DNA from: Sphagnum compactum
Lineage: Eukaryota; Bryophyta; Sphagnopsida; Sphagnales
DNA length: 64,000 nucleotides
Assembly: GCA_965153455.1 (NCBI GenBank)
Contig: OZ234498.1
Location: 10,788,001-10,852,000, forward strand
Direction of reading: 5' to 3'
Positions 24,540-41,278 of the stretch are shown in pieces (position 1 is the first letter of the stretch; each line of letters starts with the position of its first letter). Made by a program: the position numbers and the translations under genes. Under the pieces are notes generated by a model that saw only the letters and a list, made by a program, of their open reading frames with translations, had not been told where the DNA came from and did no database searches.

Positions 24540-24815
24540 TGGATTCATAGATTTCACTTCGAGAGTCTACTGCATTCATAGATTTCACTCACCAAACCCG
24601 TTTTCACCCTGCGTTACAAGCGCCCAGTGGCACATCCAGAATCTAGTGAAATCATAGATTTCAGTCACTTAACCCTTTTTGGACCTTGCGTTGCACGCCG
24701 CTCATCTTCTGCTCTTCTTTCACTTGCGAATCTACTACAGGCATAGATTTCACGGACCAAACCCTTGGACCTTGCGTTGCAGGCGCCCATTTTCTGCTCT
24801 TATTTCAGGCGCATC
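24540..24815 (+). repeat. Degenerate repeats in the tubulin A upstream region
   Basis: CATAGATTTCA recurs at about 24546, 24577, 24654 and 24743. (G)GACCTTGCGTTGCA occurs twice, and (C)CATTTTCTGCTCTT-like boxes occur at about 24248, 24703 and 24787. The units are about 85-100 bp and end roughly 110 bp before the tubulin A start codon. They sit in the promoter or leader and could carry repeated control sites; that is inferred. Confidence 0.6.
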
Positions 24816-24839
24816 TCTTCTGTTCTTTCCTCTCTCTGC

Positions 24840-24895
24840 CTCTGTCTCTCTCTCTCTTTGTCTTCCTCTCTCTCTCTCTCTCGCCGGCCATTTTC
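24840..24895 (+). repeat. CT-rich microsatellite in the probable 5' UTR of tubulin A
   Basis: A run of TC/CT dinucleotides ends about 35 bp before the ATG at 24927. Pyrimidine-rich leaders also precede tubulin C and, as GA-rich DNA on the plus strand, tubulin B. Such tracts are common in plant 5' UTRs. Confidence 0.6.
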
Positions 24896-24926
24896 TTCCT
24901 TCGTTTGTCTTTCCTTGTTTGTCAAG

Positions 24927-26601
<1,675 letters not shown>

Positions 26602-28340
26602 AGTTGATATACTGTGTTGGTTGACATATGTTGGGCAGCAATGACATGATTGTGTGTTGGAAACTACCTCTGTTTCTGATTGTGGCAAACGACAACCAAG
26701 TAAACTATTCTGTGATTTTATTCATCATGCGATTTTCTATCTTAACTTCAGTTAAGGAATTGCAGACCAAAGTAGGTTCTTTGTGATATCAATGTGTGTG
26801 TGCTGCAAGGCTATATGTGTAATGCACAATCCTTGTGGCTTTATTTCCCAGCTGACATTGATTTGGAATGTTGGAATGAAAAGTATTCTGTTCTTGTTAC
26901 TGAGTTGCCCTCCGTCACCTGAGACCTCTTGTTTGACTTGTCTTGGTTTTTCTACTTGTGTGAGGGTGTTCAAGCCTTGCAAATGATCTGCTTGTCCAAT
27001 GCCATTGTTGGTCTGATGAGGATGCTGGAAATTGTGTGTTTATTTTTCAGCAAGAGAAGTTCTATCTATATTCCCAACTCACCTTCACAGTTTTCCATTT
27101 GTTGAGAATGTGGTCTACAGAACCTCCAATTGATGGCCCAAGTTTGTCTGGGTTTGAAATTTGTTTACTTCTATACACAGTTCTGCTTTCATTCTTGATT
27201 TGCTGCTATGATACCTTGATATCATTGCTGTGGAGATTTCTCTTCAATTTCCTAGATTTGTTCCAGTGACTTTATACATCCAAGTACGCAGTCACCAGTA
27301 GTGAGCTTTCAAGGATATAATTAGGATGTGGGAGACTCCAACCACTACCCGATATGTATGCCTCTCCATGCCTTCAGCTTAGATGTTTGCTTTTAAGGGG
27401 AGAAGCTAGATGAAATGAAGCTGACACTCAAAAGTGTGTTGCTTGTTGTGCCATGAATGAGCATAATATTCTCTTTTTATTAACCAGTGTCTCTTGAGTG
27501 TGGCCTGACATGGTGACTGACTCTTAGTGTTGCTTCTGACACTAACTCAGCACCACGGATGATCATCATATAGTTTTCAGTATTAACCTCTGGTGCCTGG
27601 TTTTCGAAACAGTTGGAAGAATTTGTCGCACATTTACCAGGTTGTTTTCCCAGCCAGGTTTTTTTTCCTGGCTAAATTTAGCCAGTTAGCAATTTTTTTC
27701 CAAAATGGCTCAAAGCATGTGCGTCTTTTGTTTTCTAGTCACCAAATTTTGGAAAAAAATTCTCTCAAAATTCTTTTAGTGCCAGATTTTCTGTATTGGG
27801 TTCTAGCAAAAAAATGTGAAGGATGCTTAATTTTATTTACTTTCACATCCTTAACATAGCCAAATTTGGCTGGTATTATGAATGTTATGAACGTCAGCGA
27901 CATCACGAAAAGGAGAAAAACAATCTACTGAACTTCCCAGTCAGCGAGCAAAGTTTTGCTGTTTCTCCATTCTTAATATTTAAGGAGTCATGGTTTCTCA
28001 AGACAATGAGCTATTTAAGGATATGACAGCACATCTTGTGTGTATGTGTTTTGCCTTTTTGACACTATTCAAACTTCCGTTCCCTAATGTAAAACTGCAC
28101 CTTTCACCAGACCCATTGTCTGGGCATGTCAAACATTCAAACAGGGCTTGAAAAAGAGCCAAAGAAAAGCTTGTCCAAGCTTCAATGCTCAAAGGTAAAT
28201 ATTGAAATACCTTTTCCAGTAAAGAGCTTCAAGGTCTGGCAGCTTTTTAGGAAGTGGCAAAAACAAATCCATAACAAAATGTTATCAGAAAATTTCAATA
28301 GTATTTTGTCAGGCACCCCACATGGCACTCAATAGGCAGC
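26602..28340. other. 3' flank of tubulin A, no gene recognised
   Basis: The first few hundred bases should hold the 3' UTR; no clear AATAAA was seen close to the stop. No coding signature was recognised to 28.3 kb. Confidence 0.45.
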
Positions 28341-28344
28341 CCAG

Positions 28345-29000
28345 CATCATGTCATTTTATGATTGGTTAATAGAAAAGAGACTTCCAGATGGATCGTGGC
28401 ATTATTAATAAAATAGGAAAGAAGAGCACTTGTTGTACACATGGAGAGGATTCTTGAGAGGATACTAGGTACACAGGTGACGTGAATGATTGTTTTTGGT
28501 TGGGGAACAGAGCAATGCTGGAGGGAGAAGGGCAGTTGTCTTGGCATGACTAGCTCCTCCACATGGCCGGGTACTAAACAGTAGAGCAACAAATTAAATG
28601 CAGCTTGGTCTACCATACCTTTGATTGTTATTTGGTTGGGGAACAGAGCAATGCTGATCCCTGGAGGGAGAAAGGCTGTTGTTTGGTCATGACTACCTTA
28701 CCCTATGGTCGGTTTTGTCATCCTCAAAATAGTGAAATGCAACAAATTAATATGGCTCGGTCGGAGACAACTCTGATTTTCCTCTGATGTTGTTGGGTTG
28801 AACAACAAAAAAGAGCTGGAGGGAGAAGGGCTATTGTGATGTTGCCTCTGATTCGATTTGGCTGAGGAACAAAGCGCAGCTGGAGGGACATGGGCTGTTG
28901 TTTTTGCATTACTAGTTCCACATGACAGCTACTAAACAGTAGCAACAAATCAAATGTGTCTCAGTCTCCCATGCCTCTGACGACCAGCTTTGCCATTCCA
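28345..29000. repeat. Degenerate tandem array of about four units
   Basis: Segments repeat the order TTGG(T/C)TG(G/A)GGAACA.AG, GCTGGAGGGA, GG(G/C)(T/A)GTTGT, CATGACTA and CAACAAAT.AA. Starts are near 28497, 28630, 28790 and 28856. Spacing varies from about 70 to 160 bp because of internal gaps. It is non-coding. Confidence 0.55.
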
Positions 29001-29056
29001 CATGGAGCCCAGTAGGCTATCCATTAGTTCCAGGACTTATTACTCATTTCCGGATA

Positions 29057-29195
29057 TTGCTTGTGTAGTTTCTTATTCACAAACAACAATTGAATATTTT
29101 GTATTGCTTGTGTAGTTTCTTATTCACAAACAACAATTGAATATTTTGTATTGCTTGTGTAGTTTCTTATTCACAAACAACAATTGAATATTTTG
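29057..29195. repeat. 47-bp tandem repeat x 3, nearly perfect
   Basis: Units at 29057-29103, 29104-29150 and 29151-29195 are practically identical and carry TTGCTTGTGTAGTTTC, then CAACAATTGAATATTTTG. The near identity implies a recent expansion. Confidence 0.9.
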
Positions 29196-30899
29196 GTTTG
29201 CTTTTTATGTGCTGCAAGGTAGTAATGTACTTCACAACCAAAATATCCACAAGTCTGTAGATATTAGATATAATCCCCCCATTTTGGAGGTTGAGAGGGG
29301 GGGAAGGGAGATTGGGATGTAAGTGCCGTAAGAATATGCCTCAATTTAAGGAGGCTTGGTTTTGTTCTGAAATGACCAGTGTTGTATGCCCATTTCTTGT
29401 CACTTCTTTCCCCACTTCTGATCTCCCTTTGCTTCCAAATACTGGCTTCATGTTTTGGTTTGAATGACTGTCTGAAAACGCAATTTGTTGTGAATTTCAT
29501 ATCCATGGCTTTTGGTTCCTACTATATGTCCAACACTAGTTTTTACCAGTGTTGGGCAGGTATTGAGGTGATGGGTGGGTATCAGCAAGGGCATGCACAT
29601 GGATATGGGATGCCCTGACCCTTGGGCACTGGTTCGCAAATTAATGGATGATACCCTGCCTAGGCAGGTTTCACTTTTCTCATCCACATGCAATGCCTTT
29701 ACGGGGGCGAGTGTCAGTTTTACAAATCTCATGAGATGCACCAATGGGGTGGGCATCTCATAGTTTCAACCTCTACATGGCATTGACATGTTTAGGGTTA
29801 ATTTTAAGGTTAGAAGTTAAAAGTTGTTTATTGTTTTGGGTTTGAGAGATGTTGATATGTGAGTTTTGATAAAGCAAAAGCTTCATCATGATGGAGACGA
29901 TGATTGTGTAATGGAAAGAAGCACCAAAGATGAGGTACAATGGAAAAAAGCACTACATTTGTGATGTGTTCTTGTCTTGATGTTCTTTCTAGCTACAACC
30001 AAGGCCTACGTTTCTTATTTGTTGTTCTAGCAATGAGCTCGAATGTTTTGGTGTTCTAGTGGCTCATTACTACAAGTGCTTCTTTTTATGTAATTGCCAA
30101 AAGCATGAGAAGAGTTGATTTCAAGACAACTTGATTTCAAGCTTGAAAAGCTCTTGGTTTCAAGAAGACTTCACTTCATTTGATTTTTGGTTTCTTGTTT
30201 GGTGCTAGTGGTTAAGGTAAACTTCACTTCTACATCTCCATATCACCTTTAGTTTTCAACATTTAATTGTTTCTAATATGGTTGTGGACCGATTTAATGT
30301 GTTTATGAATGGAATGGCAAAACATGGATTTCCCAATTGTCCATAGCTAACTGTGTTGTTGGCATTGGTGAAGATGAGGTTAGGAGTGGGCTGGATTCAA
30401 GTAGGTCCTATTGTAATCGTTGAGACAGAGCTCAATGAAAATGACTCACGGATTTTGACAAATGAAGCTCAAGCATGATAAGAATAGTTGCTTCTCCAAT
30501 TGGAACTCCACCAAAAGTTATGACTCACATGATAAAGGTCATCAAATATGTGAGCATTTTTCAAATTCAATGAACCTATTGTTGTTGTGAATGTCTTTAA
30601 GTCTCAAAGAATGAAATGCATTATGTGTTATAATGTGTAACAAAAAGAACTAAGTTAGAGCTTTACTCAAAGCTTTGGTTCTAGTGGTCACCCAATGTGT
30701 TTTGAGCCAATCTTAAGGGTATTGGTTATTGTTTGATGCAATCCATGTTATTGTATTCATGTGTATTATGATGCACAACACCAATTCTGCTACAAATGAT
30801 GTAATGCAAGTATGTGTGCCAACAAGGTTTTGGTTCATTGTTCATAGGTTATTTTTTTAACTAGCTATAATTTATTCATTTAAAGCTCTAATTATTTGA

Positions 30900-31620
30900 T
30901 TTTGTTTGTTGCTTATAGGTTGGAGCTTTTGATGATAAGTTGATGCAACTTGGGCACTTCATGTGAGCTCAAGTTATTCATGTGTTGAGGCCATTTCTGG
31001 CCTTTACATCATCATTTCAACTTTGTGCCACTCACAACATGATAGTTGTTATGCTTGACTTGAAAATTAAAAACTTGGAGCTCATCTAATATTTATGTGG
31101 GCCTTAGAATTGGCCGTGCATGTTGTTGCAAAATATGATCATGAAAATTTTATGCCATTACTTTCGGCCATTTTCAAATTTTTAACACTAACTTTTGTCA
31201 ATGTTGAAGTTGTTGGGTCTATTACTTGTGAGTTGGGTGTATTGAAGCCTTGGTTTCAACTAAAGTGGCTACATTAGGGCTACTTAAAGTTGAATTGTCA
31301 CTTTTCAGGAAGGTTGTGTTGCTTGCTAATGCTTTCAATCTTTTGACTTGGTGGGCAAAACATGAACAATACTTTTCAAACATTTCACATCTTGCATGAC
31401 AATTCATGAGCATTATCAAATTTCAAATTGAAATTGAAAGAATTTTTTAGTATGGTAGAGGTCTTCATAGGTTTGAAACTTTTTTGACTTGGGATTGACA
31501 ATCTAAACAAATTAATTTTGTTATGAAAAACTAGCTAAATGATCTCAAATTTGGGTGCACAATTGGGCCTAAATCAATTAAAGAATACTTCAAAATTGAA
31601 TATGACATGGTGTTAGAAAA
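30900..31620 (+). mobile_element. Decayed hAT-family transposase (C-terminal part)
   Basis: The plus strand gives a broken protein ending in the hAT dimerisation domain. LTWWAKHEQYFSNISHLA is followed, after a stop, by QFMSII, QIEIERIF and LGIDNLNKLIL at about 31340-31520. Upstream, HVLRPFLAF and a MLDxKxKxLELI block (about 30985-31090) agree with the region before it. Several stops and frameshifts are present. No terminal inverted repeats or BED finger were found; the sequence from 29.2 to 30.9 kb may hold the unrecognisable 5' part. Confidence 0.65.
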
Positions 31621-31699
31621 TGAAGATCTCTTGTTGATTTCAATTTATTTAAAGGAGATTGACATTATGTGTAATTTTGGGGTGCAAAAATGGATTTGG

Positions 31700-34600
31700 T
31701 TTTGAGTTTGGAGCTATTACGATTTGTTGGTTGAAAGTATACTAACCCTAAACGCATATTGATTATGTTGTTTGTTTTTGTGATTTGTTGGTTGTAGGTA
31801 CCCAAACCCTAGGCCAACGTAGAGGGTTCAATGATGAGCAAAGGAATAATGTGAAACACCCTAAGTTTTTCAAAGCTCCACAATAGGTCTAAGGGTCTAT
31901 GTGATGTCAATGTTTTTTGAGGTATCTGTGTTTCCAATGTTGCATGTGAGGTCTATGGGGGGTCTATGTGTTTGTTTATGCATCTTTGTGACAATTTTTT
32001 GAGAAGGGTCCATGCCATCTACTTGTGGTTGGAGTGAATGTGACTTGTATGGGGTGTCCAGATGTCTATATGCACTAGGATTTTCAGTTTGCAGATAAAA
32101 AGGCATTTGCAATATATCATGGTGGAATTTTAATGTTATTTTGGTGAAACTAAATGTAATTGGTGTGTACTTTTGAAGCTAATTTTAGCATGTATGACAC
32201 AAAGTTACTTGTTATCACAAAATATTGGACAATCTAATTGATGCAATTGTGTTGAGTGAATCACTGCATCATCAATTGTTTGAATCAATGCGAATGTGTG
32301 TTACTTGAATGGTTTTGCTTGCATGTGCATGATTTGAAAGTGTTTGAGATTGCACTTTGCACCCACCACCACACCTTTGGATCAAATTTGTAAGCTTGCA
32401 ATTGAAGGCAACGGCATGCATCAACCTCTCCAACTTGCTGCTGGAGTTTTTCACCATTTGACTACAAGTATGTCATTATGTAGGAGGCAATTCTAGTAGA
32501 TATAAGCATTTAGTCATGCAAACAAGATTAATATATAGTCCTAACTTTTTATTAGACAATAAATTGTGCTTGACAACTTCACACTTGTTCTGTATTGATC
32601 CATTTGTTTCTTACATATGATAATTTTTTTAAATATTGAACAACCAGTCTAGTAAGCAAAACACTTGGAATAATGCTACTCATAACAACCTCAGAGAAAT
32701 GCCACATTGCATTTGGAGGGTGCATAACCAGGCAAAATGTCAGATTTCACATAAGAGAGAACAACACATGGCAATGTCAGCCATCCATGTTCTCTCAGAC
32801 GCTACCAAAGGGAAGGCAGTGCTGTCAGTGCCTTCCACCCTGGACCTTGGGGTCCACCCTCAATTCTCGGAGCAGAAGCCTATACAAAAGGATTGGAACT
32901 CTGGTCCTGTTTCCTTTGTTATACCCAAAGACATTTGTGTATAAGACTAAACAATTCTTCAACTGAGAAATCCCTATAAATTTGATAAGGGCTCCAAACC
33001 TTACCCAGCCCCAAATGTGCATCTCTGCAGATTCAGACAAGCTGGCTAGAAACATGTGTCTAGATAAGCATTCAGAACTTCTCCATAGTTATGATTATAG
33101 GACAACCTGATTTGAATTGAGATATGACCCAATATCAAGATTTTCAAATTTGAAAACATATTAGCCACTGGGCGGTAAATGATGAGACCCAATCCTCAAC
33201 CAAACCCAAGAAAACATATACTACAAATAATCATTTGCATGAGAATCTAGAAATCTCCATGCTCACTTTAAAGAAAACCAGAGCAAGGTTATAACTTCTC
33301 CTTTTTAAGTGAGAGAAAGGCCTCCAGATAAGGACTTGGAGAACTCAGAAGAAAGAACACAAAAAGCACAAAACTAGAAACAAAAAAATAGAAAATACAC
33401 ACCTGCAGTATGAACAACAGTGACAGTCTCTCACAAGGACCTTCAACAGTAACAGAAAATATACATACCTGCAGTATGACCAACAGTGACAGTCCATCAC
33501 AAGGACCATCCAAACATGTATGATAACAGCTTCATCACCTGCTTGCACAGACAACAGTCTAAACAACTGTTCACTCATTGACCTTCAAAAGCAGCATGCA
33601 GGTTAAAAAACAGTACAATAGAACATGCATCACTGACAGAACAGAACATACATGTTTGATGACAGATGTGTATGGGAGAGACCAGCTACAATACTTTTCC
33701 CCAGTGACTTGATGAGCTCCCAGCAATGGGTGGTGATCAATGTCATACATTAACCAATATGTTACTGTCTGTCAGTCATGAACCAGACTTAGCACCAGCA
33801 GTTGCAGGAAGACTCAGCAATGATGCTTTACTAGCTATACAAAAGATGAAAGGACATGACAAATGAAGCCAAAAAGAAAGAGGAACAGAAAACAGGAAAA
33901 ACCCTAAAATGGAACCTATAAGAAAGTAAAAGAGAAAGTGGGAAAGAACATGGACTTTCAGGGATGACTGTTTGAGGAATCACTGGCAAAACAATACTTG
34001 CATCCTACAAGGAGCCTGTCAGTGAAAGAAAAATCTCAAAGAGAGCAACTTAGTTGAATAACCTCAAAAGACACAAAAGTTTATTAGTGATCAAGACCCA
34101 GGTCAATGACTGAGGCCTTGAGATCCAGCATTTCTGAACAGATATCTATGAAATTGCAGAGAAATCTCCACAACAAGAACTTTAAAGTAATGTGCCAATG
34201 AGTGCAGTCATACCCTTAAGAGAGTTGCTCACAAAGCATCTGCTCATCACCTTCCAAACAGATACATGTGACTCAGGATAAACCTCTGGTAGAATCCAAT
34301 TGCAATGTTCATACACTCAAGACATTTTAAGATAATAGTGAACATCAGACCAAGATAGTATAAGAGATATAAAACAACCAACTTTCAACAATTTGAGGTC
34401 AGATTAGGTGTTTTCACTTCTTACCATAGTGCCCGGACGCACATACAAGATCACAACAACATGGGCAAGAAACCAGCAGGTCAAAAGAGCACAAAGATGA
34501 GGCAGAGTCATGAAATCCTCCAAGTGGTGAAATGCTGAAAAGGATCATGCATACGACAATTACCCTAAAGTGTGAGTTGCAGTCTCAAATAGTTGCTTTG

Positions 34601-34750
34601 TTTCTGGCATCCAGACTATCTTTACTGAAGGCTAGGGATCAAAAAGAAGAAGACAGAGGAGCAGTTTACTGTGAAAATGTGATCATCCAAACCACAAATC
34701 CATGCAGTTTCCAGCATACTTCCACAGTGACTGGGTACACACAATCCATT
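31700..34750. other. Spacer between the hAT remnant and tubulin B
   Basis: No gene was recognised. A 66-bp direct duplication (33389-33518) is listed separately. The part next to 34756 probably includes the tubulin B 3' UTR. Confidence 0.45.
33389..33518. repeat. 66-bp direct duplication
   Basis: Two units share AGAAAATA.ACA, ACCTGCAGTATGA.CAACAG and CACAAGGACC, with a 66-bp period. Confidence 0.7.
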
Positions 34751-34755
34751 AACTC

Positions 34756-36468
<1,713 letters not shown>

Positions 36469-36602
36469 CTTGGCAGCCAAATCCTACTCAATTAGCAGAA
36501 AACAAAAATCGGCGAAGCAAAACACAGACAAAGAAGAAGGAATGCTGCAAGGGAAGAACGAACGAAGCGCAGCGAAAGCGAGAGAGAGATAGAGAGAGGG
36601 AA

Positions 36603-36629
36603 AAGAAGAAGAAGAAGAAGAAGAAGAAG
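36603..36629. repeat. (GAA)9 microsatellite
   Basis: A perfect trinucleotide run lies about 135 bp upstream of the tubulin B start. It is CT-rich on the coding strand and probably in the 5' UTR or core promoter. Confidence 0.85.
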
Positions 36630-37379
36630 CGGGAACACGACGGTGCGTATATACGAAGAGTGTATTCATTGTACATACAATATTTGTACGAGACGTATAT
36701 ACGACCTGCAGTGGAATGAAATTGAAAAATCCCAAGAAGGTCTTATTTGGGTTTTAGAAAGATAACAAAGAGTGTTGACAAGAAATTGTTGTCTCATCAA
36801 AATTTGAAGAGAGAAATCAATCGCAACTCATTGAAGAAATTTGTAAACTAGCGACATGTGATAATTTGTATCATTGCACAACAATTCGAGTTGTTGCACT
36901 ATTGCATCACCAAGCATTGTTAAGCTACATCATCATTCTTTGCACACACACGCATATTCCTTGCTCATTACATCATATCACACATACATTTTTTTCTGAT
37001 CATTTCATTGCACCATATCTCATTGTGCCCACATCATTGTACTACATCAGACACACACATTGTGATGGTTGAAGAGGTAGCTACAGGTGATGAATGTTTC
37101 ATTAGAAAGTTCATTCCTTTTTTGAACAACAAAATTTCGAGTAAATTCAAAAACATTCATGGAAATTTGTTGTGAATTGAAAATTAATACAAATTAAACA
37201 ATTGAACAAGGAGTACAAAATCAAAATTCCAAACAAAACTTGAGATACCAAAATTACAAGAGGCGAAAACATTATTATTCTTGTTGCCAACTTTCCAACA
37301 ACAACTTCATTTAATTCCTTTGAAATCATCATGTGCAAACATTGCTAATCGAATTGGGATTACCCAAAAAGATTTGCAA

Positions 37380-39500
37380 AGCTTAATGTAATTGATCCTC
37401 TAGATCAATTTGAGTTTGCAACTTGCAAATGGCAAAAAATAGCAAATGCAATAAACAAAAATGATCACACAACCCAACCCAAAATTGTTTCAACATGTAA
37501 ACATAAATGGGGAGTGATTTATGACGATTTCAAAAGGATCTTTGATTACATGTCAAGCATAGAGAACAACACAGAAACCTCATGCCATGAAAGAAGACAT
37601 CTTTGAACCTTCTAAGGAGTTAAACAAACAAATCTATGAAACGATCAAAACATTTATGGGAGTTGGATTAATATTCCATCGACGCCTGTTCGCAACTTGA
37701 TATCTCTTGATGACATGGTTTACGTCACAATAATGCAACCAAATCTTGAATTGAATCCTAATCAAAACAACATGCATGTAAGTCCTTCCTCATCAATCAT
37801 TACAAATAGGATTGTTAATGCACAAGTTAAAGCATATACATCATCATTTATAACTTCAAGATCAATTCTTATAAATGTTTAACCAATGTAAACTCCTTCA
37901 ACTAATAAAAAAAATCCATTGATTCACTTACAAATGCATTCACCTAGTTCAAAAAACCAACCAACTCACTTGAGGGTTCCAAGATTCTTTGAAAGACATA
38001 TTTGAAAAACCATCACTAGATAAGGATTTCGATTCATTTATGAAAATCATCAAGCCTTTTATCCTTGGTCAACAAGCTTTTGAAAACATATAAAGAATTA
38101 TTTTTTTAAATGAACATTTGACTAATGGAGGTGATAAAATCTGGCAACAAATTGATGGTTTCTTCAGTTGACCATATACATGTCACAAATCTTGAAATTG
38201 AAGATTATTGAACATAAGTTTTAGGAAAAATCAAAAGCAACAAATCGAACACTTAAAAAACAAGGACGTTGAAATCATTTCTATACATAAAAGCATAGTT
38301 CAAACAATTGTTGGGTTGATTCACATAATTGACATGGTGTATGTTAATAAAGTGAAAAAAAATTCAAGCTATAATTCACATATTGCAAATCCAATTGTGT
38401 GAAATGATACTAATAGTGTAGATAAAAGGTTCATTACAATATTAAAACCAAAACTACATTTGTTTGAAAGCAAGGCAATAAATCCATTTTACTTCAAGGA
38501 TGAATAATTGAAATCAAACTAACATATATGTAATTTCATTTTGCTAGTAATTCAAGACTATGAAAACATAAATTCAAAGTTGGAAATTACATTACTTGTG
38601 TGGAAATATGATCTCATAGCAAGTTTCTTTGTCAATGTGCATGTTATTCTTCTCCAAATAGTTATTGTCCTTCTATCACATGTGCATTCTCATTGAATTC
38701 TACATTACATCTTTAAACATTATGTTCTTCTTATGAAACTCGTTCCTCTTGCAACAAATGCAAAATGTGTTCCACATCAATCTCACAACAACCAACAAAC
38801 AAATTGTGTAAATTACCACAATAAGTGATTAGATCAAATACCATAGAAATGTGAATTTCTATCCTACCATGGAATTCATGAAAGGTTTTTTTAAATATCC
38901 GAAATGAATTTTCAACAATTGACCTCCTTCTTTTATGCATCATGTTATACAATCTTTCAAAAAATGTGTATTCTCCTTCCTTATGTGATGTCATCAACAA
39001 AAACAAGAAAGGATATCCTTGATCTCCTACTAGGTAAGATGAAATCCCTCTTGAAAACCTTTGTCCCTAGCATTATGCTTGAGTACAAAATGTTAATTTC
39101 CTCAAGACCTTAGAATCATTTACAAGACTTGGAAAACCAACCATGTATGTGAATTATTTTCTATGGTTTACCATTGTTTGACAAACCATAGAATAACCCA
39201 TAAACTTGTGATAAAAGTAGTCTTAACTAAATTGTCTAACAAGTTTTAAAATAATGTGTGTCATATATTGCCCTATCTATGTTAAGAATTTTTTTTAAAG
39301 CTTTGAAGTCTTCCATGACTACTAAACCATTTGCTCACCAATTGATTAGGAAATCGCATATTTACAAAGAATAGAAATTGCAAACTTGACAACCTCATAG
39401 ATTACTAAGGAGATAGTTGATTGACCCATAACAAAGAGTTCAATACAAATTAACAAGTTGCATCCTTGAATTTACTTAAACATAATGTAAGCTACACAAA
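37380..39500. mobile_element. Decayed PIF/Harbinger transposon (Myb-like gene + and transposase -)
   Basis: Two convergent decayed genes fit the usual two-gene PIF/Harbinger plan. On the plus strand (about 37400-37850) a SANT/Myb-like trihelix reads CKWQKIANAIN, STCKHKWGVIYDDFKRIFDY. On the minus strand (about 39480 down to 38731) a DDE transposase end reads YLVGDQGYPF, then LYNMMHKRRRSIVENSFRIF and CGNLHNLF, matching the DDE_Tnp_4 block around the second Asp and the C-terminal helix. Stops and frameshifts break both. Termini and a 3-bp target duplication were not located. The element cannot make its own transposase, but relatives could have mobilised MITEs such as the one at 59.5 kb. Confidence 0.65.
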
Positions 39501-40386
39501 CTTTGATTGGAATTACAAGTTTTTAATTTAATATCTTGTTTGCAAACCTAAGACTTTACTGGAGTACACTTCCTTGTATAGAAGTTTTGGAACCAAAAAT
39601 CATCGACATACTTTGTGATAAAGAAAACATAAAACTAAGCAGTCAACCTGACTTGACCTTACCTAAAAACCAAGTTATTTTTCAGGAACAAATCCTAAGT
39701 TGTAAGCAATGTTACATTGATGAAGAACGCAAAAAAAGTTCCATGTTGATAGCAACCCAAGAACCAAACTCCAAATTTGCTTCCAACAAGTCAAAAAAAA
39801 TAAATATATGAAATAAATTGTGACAAAAAAAAATCAAAACCCTTGTAGCAACATCAACCTCAATATTGTTTGTCATTTGCACACAAAAGGAACAACTGTA
39901 ATAAGTAAAAAACAAAAAGATTCACAACTTAAATTAACAACAAAGATTGTGTAACAAATGTGATAATAGAAAGCAAAAGCAATTGAATTTTAGGCATGCC
40001 AATGGAAGAAGGGTAAATTGAATCACAAAATAAAGCATGAAACTATGCAATTGTGTTTGCCATAGATGAAGAACATTGTACCCAAGGTTGATGTTATTGG
40101 TAAGTGTTGCGATCACATGTTTATCAATCGAGCAATGTGATGAGCAAATGAAAGGAAAACGATGAGTATGTGCATTTGCTTACCCATGGATTCATGAAAC
40201 ACATTGGAAAAAATGATTGACAAGGGAAGAATTGAACATGATGATGAAACACAAAGTGAAGAGAGAGAGAGACACCTCACAATGAAAAAAATAAAAATGA
40301 AAATGTTCAAAAATGTTAGTTGCACCTTCTTGTCATAATTTATCCCATGTAAGGTGAGCTCTAAGTAGTGTGTTCTCATTGCTAGA

Positions 40387-40450
40387 GTGAACTAGCACCC
40401 ACCAACACACCATTCATTACTTCATGATGAACTAGTGGGTGCTTGTTCAC
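40387..40450. repeat. Hairpin related to the ends of the dispersed repeat family
   Basis: Arms at 40387-40402 and 40435-40450 are 16-bp inverted repeats with one mismatch (GTGAACTAGCACCCAC / GTGGGTGCTTGTTCAC). The right arm resembles the terminal motif GGGTGCTGGTTCAC of the repeats at 4.1, 4.97 and 55.45 kb. Confidence 0.55.
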
Positions 40451-41250
40451 TTCTAACTGGCTCTCACACCCACAAAACCAACATGAGCTTTTATGCAATG
40501 TAAGTCCCTCATAGCAAAGATTTTCCATAAATGTGTGCCCACCCTCAGTTGACACCTCAAGAATACATGTAGATCACAAGGCATACTAAGTAGGGGGAGA
40601 GGACTCTTGTACCTACTCCTTAAGGAGTAGGAAGCAATCTACACTTTCATATGTAGGTGTAAGATCCCTCCCACTCTTATTAAAGTGTAGGCATAATATC
40701 TCTCCTCATTTTTGGAACCATCATCTTAAGAAAATGTAAGGTGCCCTCCAAATATACTTGGGAAACTTGGCGGAGATTTTTATTTTTTTAAAATTTTAAA
40801 GTGTGTGAAAAGGAGTGGTTGGTCAAAAACGAATGGCTCCGGCCTTTATGTCATGTTCAGACAAAATCATGAGAAATGATGAAATTTTGTAATACAAGTA
40901 ATTTGAGTAAGTACTAAGTACAAGTGTGAATTCAATAAAAAAAAGAATGCAGCAGCCTATGGAGGAGGAACAGCTGAATTTCCAGCTGTCACTCACACAT
41001 TGGTTCAAAAAATTAAAAGCCCAAGGTTTAGCCCCCAAAAGTTTTTTACAATCTCTTCACTTTGGGCAGCGCCTTTGGTCCAGGTCAAAAATCACGCAGT
41101 CGCCTGACGCAAAATCAGCGCAGTCATTTGGTAAAATCAACTCAGGGCAGGTCCGGTCAGTTAGTAAGTACTTCCACATGAGTTCCTCTGAGTACTTCAT
41201 TTACTTCTTCATCATTGCTGCTATTTGACGTTGATTAAGTGAACATCCAT

Positions 41251-41278
41251 CCGTCCGTCCGTCCGTCCGTCCGTCCGT
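41251..41278. repeat. (CCGT)7 microsatellite
   Basis: Seven perfect tetranucleotide units, preceded by two CATC-like variants. Confidence 0.95.
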
